Source: Drosophila miranda
Taxonomy: Eukaryota > Arthropoda > Insecta > Diptera > Drosophilidae
Assembly (NCBI RefSeq): GCF_003369915.1
Contig: NC_046675.1
Coordinates: forward strand, 5,146,001-5,210,000
Reading direction: 5' to 3'
Length of the DNA stretch: 64,000 bases
Part shown: positions 18,680 through 29,492 of the stretch, in pieces
Layout of the letters: every line of letters starts with the position of its first letter
How positions within the stretch are numbered: position 1 is the stretch's first letter
Made by a program: the position numbers and the translations under genes
The notes under the pieces: model-generated
What the model saw: only the letters and a program-made list of their open reading frames with translations
Told to the model about the DNA's origin: nothing
Database searches by the model: none

Positions 18680-20338
18680 CAAAAACATTCGAAAACAACG
18701 GCACTTGGAAAAAATTATAGCGTCCCTTGCAGCGTGCCTGGCACTTATTGTAAAAAAAAATACAGATACGAATACAAATTTGTATGAAAATTGTCTAAAT
18801 CAGATCTCGGATAAGTGCTAAGAGATCGCGGATAAGTACCGGATTGAATGGCAGCATGTCGACGCACACGCCAACCACGAGTAAGATGCGGCGCTCGGGT
18901 GCTGGCATTGGCGTAGAAGAGCATACAGTGAATGTGGGTCAGGGCGCTGAGCGCTTTTGTGCTACCACCAAGCTCACCATACCCCAGGATGGGCAGGGAG
19001 TGATCCAGCCAGCGAATGGAGCCCCTGAGAGGATTGCCGATGGCTTGGTATCGACGCCTCGACGCTCCGCCTTTAAAGAGGCCACAGCTCCACCACTAAC
19101 TCCGCTGAATGCCATGGCTCCGCATGTGCTAGCCGAATCGGGGACACCCGGTCAGCACCGTCCATTGATGAGGAATCACACCTTCAGCCAGAAGACGTTC
19201 TTGCGCGGTGACAATTGTGTGCAGTGCCAGAAGCGCATTCGGTTCGGCGCTGTTGGCTTGCGTTGTCAGGACTGCCCAGTGCGCTGTCATATTGACTGCC
19301 AGTATCTGCTCACAGTCAGCTGTGTGCCCCGATCGGGAACACCAACGACAAAGACAATGACGGGCTACCTCAGTGACTTTGCCCCGTCGATTGCGCCCAT
19401 GATTCCAGCACCGATTGTGCACTGTGTGAATGAGATTGAGGCGCGCGGCCTCACCGAAGTGGGCCTTTATCGCGTGTCCTCGTCGGAGCGGGAGTACAAA
19501 GCCCTCAAAGAGCAGTTCTTGCGAGGCAAATCCACCCCACATTTAGGCAACACGGATATCTATGTGCTTTGCTGTTGTGTGAAGGATTTCCTGAGGTCTC
19601 TCGTCGAGCCACTCATCCCCACCGGCCAGTGGAAAGATTTTGCCAACGCTGTGCAAAATCCAGACACTTCAATGTCCCAAGAGATGCTGTACAAGTCTGT
19701 AAAGCAGATGCCGCAAGCCAATCGGGATACGCTGGCCTTCCTCATTCTGCATTTCCAGCGCATTGCTCAATGCCCTGTGGTACTGATGCCGATCGACAAC
19801 ATCTCTGTTATCTTTGGACCCACCATTGTGGGGTATTCATCGGCGGATCCCGATCAACATGCCATCTACACAGAGGTCTTTACGCAAAAGGAGGTGATGA
19901 AAGCATTGCTCGAGCTACCAGTGACATTTTGGGAGCAGTATGTTGTCATAGACTCACCCCGTGCGCCAGCAACCGTTGTCAAGCGAGTGCCCAGCAGCAA
20001 CAAGGACTTGTTATCAATATATGCAACTCCCTTCAAGGGGACCATAAAGAAGCTTAAGTTCTACGGAACGCCGCCCGTATCTGCCCACAAGAAATGAACA
20101 TGGGTCTTTCCCCGCCGAAAGTCCTTGACACGTTACATAAGTTTACTACAAGTATTTCAGTTTTTGTTTCCGGCCAGCCATACGAGAGGAGCTCTAGCTA
20201 TATGTGCACTCCACTACTAACACTGTCTAGAGAAGTTTTTCTTTATAATTAACCATTTCAATTATAAAATTGAAGACTTTATTAACACTAACATAAGTAT
20301 ACTTATTCGCAATGAGCAATAAAGTATATAACGCATCT

Positions 20339-20365
<27 letters not shown>
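18680..20365 (+). other. tum: tumbleweed retrocopy insertion, copy 2
   Basis: Same insertion point as copy 1, ending in 27 consecutive A (20339-20365) directly before 'ctctggag' of the E intron. About 630 bp from the end of the 5' UTR through codon ~190 are deleted. At the break, 'atctcggataagt' is an imperfect repeat of the adjoining 'atcgcggataagt'. Confidence 0.85.
18856..20097 (+). CDS. tum: N-terminally truncated RacGAP retrogene
   Basis: 413 residues from the first in-frame ATG. It lacks the coiled coil that binds Pavarotti/MKLP1 but keeps part of the Ser-rich linker, the whole C1 finger and the whole RhoGAP domain. The arginine finger GLYRVSS is at about residue 206, and the conserved Asn/Thr patch is intact (DNISVIFGPT). 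An in-frame TAA just upstream excludes a longer N terminus. About five residues differ from copy 1. If made, it could act as a free membrane- or Rho-directed GAP or as a dominant-negative; it may equally be an unexpressed relic. Confidence 0.7.
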   Translation: MSTHTPTTSKMRRSGAGIGVEEHTVNVGQGAERFCATTKLTIPQDGQGVIQPANGAPERIADGLVSTPRRSAFKEATAPPLTPLNAMAPHVLAESGTPGQHRPLMRNHTFSQKTFLRGDNCVQCQKRIRFGAVGLRCQDCPVRCHIDCQYLLTVSCVPRSGTPTTKTMTGYLSDFAPSIAPMIPAPIVHCVNEIEARGLTEVGLYRVSSSEREYKALKEQFLRGKSTPHLGNTDIYVLCCCVKDFLRSLVEPLIPTGQWKDFANAVQNPDTSMSQEMLYKSVKQMPQANRDTLAFLILHFQRIAQCPVVLMPIDNISVIFGPTIVGYSSADPDQHAIYTEVFTQKEVMKALLELPVTFWEQYVVIDSPRAPATVVKRVPSSNKDLLSIYATPFKGTIKKLKFYGTPPVSAHKK

Positions 20366-20369
<4 letters not shown>

Positions 20370-20961
20370 GGAGTTGGTAAAAAGAATGGAAAATTGAGCC
20401 ACTTACATGTCGGGCAGACCAACACCGCAGGGTCGTCCCCAGTTTACCAGACCCACCAGATTGCCCTCCCACATGATTGGACTGCCGGAGTCGCCGGAGC
20501 AGGCCCCCTCTCCTGCGCTTGTTAGGGTGCAGATGTGTCCGATGTCGATGCCCTCGTGATAGTCCCAGGCCTTGCGGCACTCCTCGTGATGGATGATCGT
20601 CAGGTTGAGGGTCTGCAGGCGCTCCACTGTCGGCAAACTGTTCTCCGGTGCTCCCCAACCAGTCAGGGTTACTGTGGGGGTGGGGAAGAGAACACACACA
20701 GCGAGAAAGTTCAGCCACGCAATGATTCTTAGTCTCTTTTTGTTTATTAATTAAATAATTAAAAACCCCAGTTCAAAAATTCACTTCTGTACCAAACTAA
20801 AGGATTTCACATTTCGGTGGAATTTAATATCATTTTTAAAACATAATTTATTTGATTCACTGTTGGGAAACTGGGGAAGAAGATCACACGCAGGACATAG
20901 GACACACACACACACGCAACACTTTACAGGCAGTGAAGAGGGGGACACACGATACACACAC

Positions 20962-21366
20962 CTGTTGATGGCAAACGTCGTAGTTGTTGTTGTTGCTCTG
21001 TGCTGACGTTGGCTGTTGGGCGTAAAAATTTAAATTGCTAAAATTTGGCACAAATTGCGATGCGTTCTGCTCTGTATGGTTGTTGCTGCCGTTGCCGTTG
21101 ACACACGCGTTTGTCTGGAAATTTGGCGGGTTTTTTCTATTGTTGAGATGATGGCTGTTGTTGCTGTGGCTGAGGAATATGGTCGCCTGTGTAGCCGCCG
21201 TCTGACCACCGTTTGTATAATTCGCGTGAACGGATATTGGGACTGGGACGGGACCGTCGTCAGCGTCGTTACTGTTGCGCGTCGAAAATGCTTTTGAAGC
21301 GACGATCGCCGACGGAGTTTCTCGCGCACCGGCATTTTCGCGTCTCTCTATCTCTCCGTTGTACAT
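20962..21366 (-). CDS. gene X first coding exon, copy 2
   Basis: The same 135-codon exon as 11068-11472, ending in the same donor. Replacement differences from copy 1 include GPVPVP versus GTVPVP. It remains fully open. The remainder of the gene is absent here as well. Confidence 0.5.
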
Positions 21367-24300
21367 TGTGTAGCCGGTTTTGTTGTTGTTGCTGCTGCTG
21401 CTTCTGCTCTCCTCTTTGCTCTCCACTTCGTATCTTTCGTATTTTGTTTTAGTTTTGCTTTTAGGTGAAAATTCACGAGCTGGCAGCGCTCTTTCTTTTA
21501 ACGTAAGAACGATAGATACCAGGGCCGTAGAGCATCGATGAATTATATATAATTATGAATTATACATATATACGGTTTACCGTTCTGTGGAGTGGAGAAT
21601 GTTCGTACATAAACAGGTTTTTTTTCACAACAAAAAATTCAAGCTCAGTGTGAGAGCGTAAGGTATTTGCTTATCGCGGTATTTTCAGTATTTTGTAGTA
21701 TTTTTATTAATTATTAAGAAGTATATTTCTGCTGTCTTAAGTTTAAGCTGTGAGCCGCAAAGTATGCATTGTTTAAGCCTTTAAATGAGCCTATGAATTT
21801 CCGTTATGAATTATGACTCATTGAATTTTCAAAATTTTTAATAATGTTTGTAGTAATAAACGAGAAATTTTGTAATACCCGTATTAAGAGATAACTCAAA
21901 CCAACAAAGGTTGTTTTTCTAAATTGCTGCAATGATTTATTTTACAATTTATGAAGTGCCCGACTTTTTGAATTTCCCGCCTCTTCTCTGCTGCTGTCAA
22001 ACGACTCTACCATTTGATTTCTGTCAAAATTTGAAGAAGCTTCGTTGTAGAGTTTGGGGTTTCCTCGAAATGTGAGGAGAAAATGGAAAAGTTAATTCCC
22101 ATGTGCTCATTTTGATATTACCAGTAAGCAGGTAGTACCTACTAGGTACTAATAAATTTGTAAATACATTTTTAAGCCACAACGTATTCATTTTATAAAC
22201 CTTTTATAGAGATTATCAATTAAATAAATTAAATGTTTTGTTTTTCTTTGTGAATAAAAATAGATCTTAGTCAAACATATCACTTCTTAAAACCGGTTTT
22301 CTTAGCTTCTCCTTCATTTGTAAATAAGCGTTCGTTCTATTATTAACACTTGAACCAATCCCTCAAACGTCCTGTCATTGACCCTTATCAAAAAACACAC
22401 AGACGCTTTGTATATCATAAGAAATATACTAAGTCCGATCAAAGAACATGATTCATAAAAACACACCCAAGTCCCAAGGAGGAACAAATAATTCTGGTAA
22501 ATATTTGGCATATTTGCGGATTGCTTTTGGCAATGCCTTTTGGATTCCCATGGGGTTCCGCGCTCCCCCGGCAACGAGGCGATCCGCCTGATCAAATGCA
22601 AAAACGAAAGGCAGACACAAATGCACTGCGACGAGTGGAACGAAGACAAGTGAATGAGCGAAGCAAATGGGGCTGACAGCAAACGACCTTCTCAATATGG
22701 TTAGAAATTGTTAATTTTAGCCAAATGAGTCAAAAATCGAGTAGCACAACCGGCTCGCTGATCGATGGCAGATCTGTGCTTGGGGACTACGTAATCTGAT
22801 TTTTTGGAAGCTCATCCTTCACGGCATTCCACAAGGGAGTGCGACTTTGGGGTCCCCCAAACACGGTCACCCATTCCCCTATTGTGTGTAGTGTGGGTAT
22901 GCCCTAATATAGAAATATATATACGTTCAACTCGGACCGGACCAAATGCGGTAGCCGCTGCTGCGACTGCAACTGCGCCGACTATTGAACGTGAGGCGCC
23001 ACTTGCATCGCTGGCTGGCTGGCTGGCTGGCTCGTTGTCGCGGGGGCATGGCGTGAATCAGCACTCAATGAAATGCTAAATAAATTTTAACTTCCATTTT
23101 AATTAATTTGAATTTATTTGGGACTAAAATTACACACAACATTTACACACCGCAGGCACAGCTTAGCCAAAATTGGCTGCTGCGTCTCTACGCCACGACT
23201 AAAAATAAATTGACAAATATTTTGTGTTTTTATGAAAAGGTAATGAAAGCCACATGTCCTCCATTTTGGCTCATACGAATAGGTATACCCCCGAATGGAA
23301 ATCTGTGTGGGGGAAATGCAGAAGAAATGGGAACCGCCATGATGACGGTTGATTGTTTGTTGAATGATCTCAAGTTGTAATACTTCGAAGAATGATGGCT
23401 AATACTGATGATCTCTTGATTGCCCACTAATTACACAATGCCTGGCAGGTCGAGCACGTTTTTCACAAACAAAACACACACCACACACACGCACAGTGTT
23501 TTTCTGAGTTTCGTAAACAAATTTCAGAATTTTTCTTTTCGAAAATAATTTGCACGAGCTGCGCGCGTTTGGGTTGGCGTTCAGGTCGCCTCGGCTCCAC
23601 TCGGTTGGATTCTGTTCTGTTCCGTTCTGTTGTGTTATCTTGGTCTGGGGCTGTGGCGTCGTCACCGAGACGTTGTAACGTGTACTGCTGGTCGCGACAA
23701 ATTTTCAACTCGACTGAGTTGCTGCGCCTCCTTGCTCAAAGTTTTAATGCAGCCAAACGCGCGCAGCTTTTTTTGCTCAATTTCTTTATTATTATTCACT
23801 CAGAAGAATCATACAGCAGGGGCTATGAATATAGGTTCAGGGGATGAGGGTTAGGAATATGGAAAAACTATTTAAATTTGATTTATTCCAATTATGAAAT
23901 TCGAATATATTAACTTGTGTTATTGTATTTTTTTTGTATGTGTCATATGGCAGCGAATATACGTATGTATTTACTTCCCTATTTGTTAGAAGGTACAATC
24001 CAACAGATCCTATACCTTTTTCCTTGAACTCTTTCTAAACTCAATATTAACCTTGGGTTTATCGCCCGAACCTATGCAAACGGCCGCGACTGTATAACAT
24101 CTTCAATACATAATTTGTTCAATATTTGTTTCGCCTTATGCTTTGTGTTGTGTTTTTGGTATTGCATGTGACGTTGACTTTGACGTCGACTGCACTCTTG
24201 ACTCTGTTTGGCAGGTTTTTGGCGACGCGTTGCCCCACGAATGTGATTTTCAGCGCGCAGCTGATTTTGTTGGTGTTCTATTCATAGAACCTGCTCGTCC

Positions 24301-24727
24301 GATTAGTCGTTGTCTTTTGTCTGTTGTTGGCCAAAACTGAAAGTGCCTCCTGACCCATGCTTCATTTGTTGCCACTTTTGTTGACGGTCGCGGCCGCCCC
24401 AAGTGCAATGCGCATTCCGTGTTCCCCCGGCAGCTGACTCATCAACATAATTTGGCATATATGTATATACATGTGTAAGAAAATATGCAAAATAAACGAA
24501 CCGCATCAAAGTCCTAAATCAAATTAACAATTTGAACAAAATTTGACACCCCGAAATTCCTATACCCTTATCGCTCGACAACCAACAAAAGGGTCGTAGA
24601 AATCTGCTGTTTAGGATATTGAGCTGCAGATAGAATTTTGGCTGGTGTATTTGAAAATCAATAATAGAAATACTATTAACTATTGCATTTATATATATAA
24701 TACCATAATAATAATATATAAAGAAAA
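21367..24727. other. gene X upstream region, copy 2
   Basis: Counterpart of 11473-14856. I see no supported gene. A (GGCT)n run near 23010-23030 is longer than in copy 1, and a region near 23865-23970 is rearranged relative to 13960-14100. Confidence 0.5.
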
Positions 24728-25544
24728 ATATAATACCCCTTGGCAGTGTATCACATCATGTTCTTGTGGCTAGTTTTGCCTTAGGAGATGACTAAGACGC
24801 TCCGGTCCAATCAGCTGTCATAAATTCTTTGATTTTATTTGGCTTGGGTTGAAAGACTTTTGTTTCTAGATAAAAAAAAAACGGCACAACGCAGAGAGCA
24901 CGCCAAAAATATCATAAATTTGATTTTGATTACGTGATTTGAATGCTGGAATTTGGCAAAAGAATGATTGCCCTCAAAAGCTTAAAATAACAAACAATCG
25001 ATACTAAACGATATCAAAATGGATAAACGTATCCGGGTATGCACTTTATAGGTGCTAGGATAAGATATGGGGTGGGGAAACTCTGTACTAATCTTAGCTA
25101 TATATTCTGCAAAAATTTAAATGATTTGATGACCAAAATTCCACTTAGCGTTTCGTGTGTGGCCACACGTGTGTTGTTTTAGACAAATATTATTTCTATA
25201 TGTATAACTGATCATGCAAACAGCTGTTTCGGTCTTTAAAATTTTGATGTTCCGCATACGCCCCATTGCCGCCAAATAATATCACGTGTGTACGATTTTA
25301 CCCTTTATCTTCTGCTTTCTTATGTATCTGCTGCTAAAATATTGTACGACCGAAAATAAATGGATTCCTGTTAGCAACAAATCAGCGGAAACATAAAAAT
25401 GTTAAACAAAAGAAATATTCAAAGTTTTCCATGGCACACTTATACAACAATTAAATAACAGAGTGCAGAGATAAATATTTGTCAATCTACGCAAACGGTT
25501 ACAAGCAATTGTATCAATATTTGGCTTTCAAAGAGAACCTAAAA
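24728..25544. other. intergenic, no gene seen
   Basis: AT-rich unique sequence between the duplicated unit and the 25.6-kb peptide gene, with several GATA-type motifs (for example near 25056-25066). No open frame worth reporting. Confidence 0.5.
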
Positions 25545-25582
25545 GTATAAAATCAACAAATTTCTCTAACAAAATATCAGTT
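25545..25582 (+). promoter_or_regulatory. TATA box and initiator
   Basis: GTATAAAA at 25545-25552 and TCAGTT at 25577-25582, about 31 bp apart: a canonical Drosophila TATA/Inr promoter for the peptide gene at 25602. It is followed by a 5' leader nearly identical to those of the two paralogues. Confidence 0.7.
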
Positions 25583-25601
25583 TCAACCGTAAGATAGAAA
25601 G

Positions 25602-25808
25602 ATGAAGTTCTTTACAGTCCTTTTGCTTCTGTGTGCCATGGCTGGATACTCCTTTGCTACGGGAACAAGTTCAACAACTACAGAACAGTCCTATACAACC
25701 GCTGCAGCGCCAGCCGCTGTAAACCCAGGACCATGCGGAGGAAATCAAATTGGAGGACCTTGTGGCAAGATTGTACGCAATGCCCAAAAACTATACTTCT
25801 TTTATTAA
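25602..25808 (+). CDS. small secreted peptide, divergent family member
   Basis: 68 residues. The signal peptide MKFFTVLLLLCAMAGYSFA matches the other two members. A short Thr/Ser/Ala-rich region follows, and the tail GPCGG..IGGPCGKIVR ends QKLYFFY. The conserved parts are thus the leader, the two-cysteine GGPCGKI motif and the LYFFY end; the middle varies in length. AATAAA follows the stop. It is outside the duplicated units and is probably the older tandem paralogue. Function unknown. Confidence 0.75.
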   Translation: MKFFTVLLLLCAMAGYSFATGTSSTTTEQSYTTAAAPAAVNPGPCGGNQIGGPCGKIVRNAQKLYFFY

Positions 25809-26374
25809 TAAATATTAAGCAGGAAGTGTAAAAAGTTTCTGTTTCTCTGACTAAAACTTGTCTGTTGGTTGATTCTTTTCGTTGCTGTAAGCCCATCAAT
25901 GGTTCCGATTGCCGATTGTTGTTCAAAATGCGACGGGGATAATGATAAAGTGATAATGATAAATAAAGAGATTCAGATTCAGTCGGGATACTTAAATTTT
26001 CGGTTATTCTTATACATATGTATATCCATATGTACAAGTACATAACTTTATACAAAATCCGAGTTCGGGTGCGGTATCGGGTACTAGGCCTAGGTACTAC
26101 CACAGTACCAGTTGCTGTATTTCAGGAAGTGGAGTAGGGACTGAAACAAGTCCAACGCATACCCATACTACAGGGACTGGGACCAGGACTTCCCAATACA
26201 GGGAGTGGAACACGATCTTTCATATGTATGTATATACCCAACCCCGTACTACAGGGAGTGGAACAGGGAGTCCATCAGCTCCAAAGCAAAGATATTATAT
26301 ATCTTCGAAATTCAACTTTAGCCAAAATAAATGCAGTACTTAATACATATATATAGTACATTGAATATATTTGA

Positions 26375-26880
26375 AACGAGCGGGACTCTGCATTTATACC
26401 CGAAACTCAGTATAGCTCCCATCCGCCAGAGGAAATGAGTGCGAAACATGGCACGAAGAACAGTGAGATGAGAGGGAGACAGAAAATAAGTAAGCGTGTG
26501 GACGTCATTGGGTATCTGCATTCTGGCTATAAACATAATCAGATCTGATCCAGATTCGTCAGTCTGGCAGATATGGTCATTCGCTATAGTTCTGCGTTTT
26601 CTCGAATCTCTAAAATTATGGATGCCGAGATTTACGTCCTTTGTGGGTGCGGAAAGGGCCCGGGCGAAATTTTGAAATACTGTGATATCACAGGAGTATG
26701 GATACATACTGCTTCAACTCGTATAGTCTCTAGGACGGACAGACGGACACACGGCCATGGCTATATCGCCCCGGCTATTAATGCTGATCAAGAATGTATA
26801 TTCTTTATGGGGTCGGTAACGCTTCCTTCTGAGTGTTACACACATCCACTGTCACCACATATTTAATATACCCCTGTACA
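26375..26880 (+). mobile_element. HINE element, internally deleted
   Basis: Starts 'aacgagcgggactctgc', with a 'tttatacccgaaactcagtat' block like the heads of other copies. It carries the 'ggacggacagacggaca' tract near 26735 and ends near 'atatacccctgta'. Its second half corresponds to 3850-4114. The larger number of changes in its head suggests an older copy. Confidence 0.55.
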
Positions 26881-27054
26881 ACTTGATATTAAATTATAAT
26901 TTAGTAAGCGATTCTGATCGTTCCTAGTTCCGATCCAAAATCGACCTCGTAATGCCCAACTGTCTTGTCTGTTTGTGCTCTAATTTAAAGGGTATACATT
27001 ATAAGTATCCCCAGTATTTCTAGATGAAAAGTTCAATCGAAGTCAATTTTTTTG

Positions 27055-27467
27055 CTCGTATTACCTTCTGTTTCTCTGCCCCCCAGTTAGCCCACAAAGT
27101 AGATAGATGCTCGTGTTCGAGCGCGTCAGACATTTGTTTTCTAGCCAAATTTTGACAAATTTATTCAATACCAATATTAAATATTTGCCCAACTGTTTCT
27201 TAGCTAACAGATTTACTTCGCAAACTTAATCAAGCATTTGTGTCATTATTTGATAATTCTCGTATTACCTTCTGTTTCTCTGCCCCCCAGTTAGCCCACA
27301 AAGTAGATAGATGCTCGTGTTCGAGCGCGTCAAACATTTGTTTTCTAGCCAAATTTTGACAAATTTATTCAATACCAGTATTAAATATTTGCCCAACTGT
27401 TTCTTAGCTAACAGATTTACTTCGCAAACTTAATCAAGCATTTGTGTCATTATTTGGCAATTCTTTT
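27055..27467 (+). repeat. 204-bp tandem duplication upstream of peptide gene
   Basis: The sequence from 'ctcgtattaccttctg' (27055) restarts at 27259 and runs to the promoter. The two repeats differ at only a few bases. The equivalent region near 4310-4495 has a single copy. It lies immediately upstream of the TATA box at 27480, so proximal promoter DNA is doubled. Confidence 0.85.
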
Positions 27468-27479
27468 TCAAGGTGGAAA

Positions 27480-27517
27480 GTATAAATGCGCGAAATTTCG
27501 CTATTGAAATATCAGTT
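27480..27517 (+). promoter_or_regulatory. TATA box and initiator
   Basis: GTATAAAT begins at 27480 and TCAGTT lies at 27512-27517. Same spacing as at 25545-25582. Confidence 0.7.
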
Positions 27518-27536
27518 TCAACCGAGAGATAGAAAG

Positions 27537-27782
27537 ATGAAGTTCCATACAGTCCTGTTGCTGCTGTGTGCCATGGCTGGATGCTCCATTGCCATGTCCA
27601 CTATCAGTACCTCTACCGGTACCGGTACCCCTAGCGGTACCTATACCACGACTTATCGCTGGGCAGATGACGCTACAACGTTAGCCTCAGCAGCTTTACC
27701 CCCGTCCAACCCTTGCGGCGGCTTTGAAGGACCCTGCGGTAAAATTCCTCGCGATGGAAAAAAATTATACTTCTTCTATTGA
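27537..27782 (+). CDS. small secreted peptide, family member 2
   Basis: 81 residues, nearly identical to the product at 4559. It has a signal peptide with His at position 4 (MKFHTVLLLL), a Thr/Gly-rich middle, and a tail NPCGGFEGPCGKI ending KKLYFFY. The G-to-E change alters the otherwise conserved GGPCGKI motif. The ATG at 27486 lies upstream of the initiator and was not used as start. It probably represents the source of the 4559 copy. Function unknown. Confidence 0.75.
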   Translation: MKFHTVLLLLCAMAGCSIAMSTISTSTGTGTPSGTYTTTYRWADDATTLASAALPPSNPCGGFEGPCGKIPRDGKKLYFFY

Positions 27783-28303
27783 AGACGTTCCCAGTGTTTA
27801 AAACAGAATAAAACAAATCGAAAGAATACGCTTCACCCTCCGAATGCATTTTACGGGTCTCACAGCCAAAACAATTAACGCCACTCCACGCGGGTCCAGG
27901 GAGAGGCTGGCTTTCAACGCACTGTGGGCACCCATCACGAAAATATCTCACAGAAATGTACGCCATATTTCACACAGAAATACTCTCATAAGCAGCCAGA
28001 CATGAAATATTTTGGCTTCGCTTGTCCGGAATCTATTATATTTATACATATATCAAAAGCGAGTGTGTATATGTACACTTTGGATCTCTTGCGGGTATTA
28101 TACATCACATTTCTTCGGTATATATCTCGGCTATAGATATTTCATCGATCAATTGCCTTTATTGGAGACATTCTTTCACATACTTTAACATTTTCACTTG
28201 TTTTTCCACCAATTTTCCATTGACTTGGTAGAAATTGCGAAATTTCTGTTGCTCAATTTCAGAATATATCTACATATAGAAAATGTACGATATATATATA
28301 TAA

Positions 28304-29492
28304 AAAGTACGACACACGCGCCTACATATGAGTAGTACACTATATGGACACTGCGTATACGCCGCGTATTCCAAGGAGAATAGAACTTGAGACCCGCACA
28401 CGTCCAAGTCAATGCAGCAACTGAAAATCTTTTCGAAAATGCCAAGATACAACTGATACACAACTGAATGAGTGAGTGTTTTTCCCCTTCTCTGTTGTTG
28501 CTGAATGGTGAGCGCGGAAAGAAATATTTTCAGAATTTCCATGCGCCCCGCCACTCGCTACGCGAGATCCCGTGAGCGATTTCTATCAGCATCTTTTGAC
28601 AGCGTCCACCGAGCGTTTTCCTACAAGAGCATGACTGTCTGGGCTCTACCTCTCTACCTGATTATAATTAGAGTAGCCGCAGCCTCACACGTGCAGCCAG
28701 TAGACATTTCCTCCGACTCGGACATAAATCAGTAGCGGGAGGATGACTCAGTCGCAGTCCGTCTGAATGCCTGCCTGTCTGCCTGTCTCCCTTGGCGTCT
28801 GGCCATGAGCCAACTTTGTCCATTACATCCAGGAAAAATTCACATCGAATGGTTTTCAAATACATATTCATTCATGTATTTAGCCAATTTGCTGCTTATG
28901 GACCTGGGAACACTTTCCATTTCCACTCATGGTCTGCCGGATCCAGTCTCTGTAGTACATTACATTCATGAAAAGATCGGGCACCCCTTGGGCGCACGGC
29001 ACAAAGAAGTTGAGAATCCCCACCAAGGTTCCTTCGTAGACCAGAGGTCCGCCCGAGTCGCCGTGACAGGCGCCAATGTTCGCCTGACGAAAACCACACA
29101 CATGGCAGGCGCCCAGCTCCACATCCTCGTAGGCGGCGAGCAGGGTCGAGCAGACCTGGCTGGTGATGTGCTGCTGCTGGACACGCTGCAGCTGAACGGG
29201 AAGACTACCAGCCACCGACTGTGACCCCCAGCCAGTGAAGAGGAGCTCCGCTGTGCCCTGGGGAAAGGCTGCAGTGGGCAGAGCCACAGGCTGGGTTAGA
29301 GCATCGTAGACAATGCTCTCGTTCAGCCGCAGCAGAGCAATGTCGTTGTGGTACTTGGGACTGTCGTAGTTGCAGTGCAGGTAAATGGACTCCGGATAGT
29401 ATATAGCTCCTGGCAGCGTATAGCGAATGCTCCCAGTGGCCACTTGGAGCCTGTCCGCCGGATAACCCTTCACGCATTGTCCGGCGGTGAGT
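28304..29492 (+). repeat. source of left part of duplicated units
   Basis: Counterpart of 5406-6537 and 15799-16988. Together with 31883-33920 it makes up the protease-derived part of the units. The 2.39 kb between (29493-31882) is what the units have lost. Confidence 0.85.
28631..28735 (+). CDS. candidate 34-residue secreted peptide, original
   Basis: Starts MTVWALPLYLIIIRVAAAS and ends SSDSDINQ. ATATAAAAAG (about 28298-28307) could be its TATA box. It differs from the duplicates by one L-to-I change. Hypothetical. Confidence 0.3.
   Translation: MTVWALPLYLIIIRVAAASHVQPVDISSDSDINQ

Larger units (their letters stand above)
18583..20676 (-). pseudogene. protease E copy split by retrogene, copy 2
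   Basis: E exon 2 is at 18583-18655 and the 3' part of exon 1 at 20407 to about 20676, separated by the retrocopy. Here exon 1 keeps the active-site Ser motif as GDSGSP (the second Gly is changed to Ser). The segment upstream, including the catalytic His and Asp, is lost to the gene X join. Confidence 0.85.
15799..24727 (+). repeat. duplicated chimeric unit, copy 2
   Basis: Same order and orientation as 5406-14856. It shares the A-D microhomology join, the retrocopy insertion point, and the E-to-gene-X join, so those events predate this duplication. Private changes include a ~630-bp deletion in the retrocopy, and it lacks copy 1's 65-bp A deletion and 80-bp E deletion. Confidence 0.9.
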
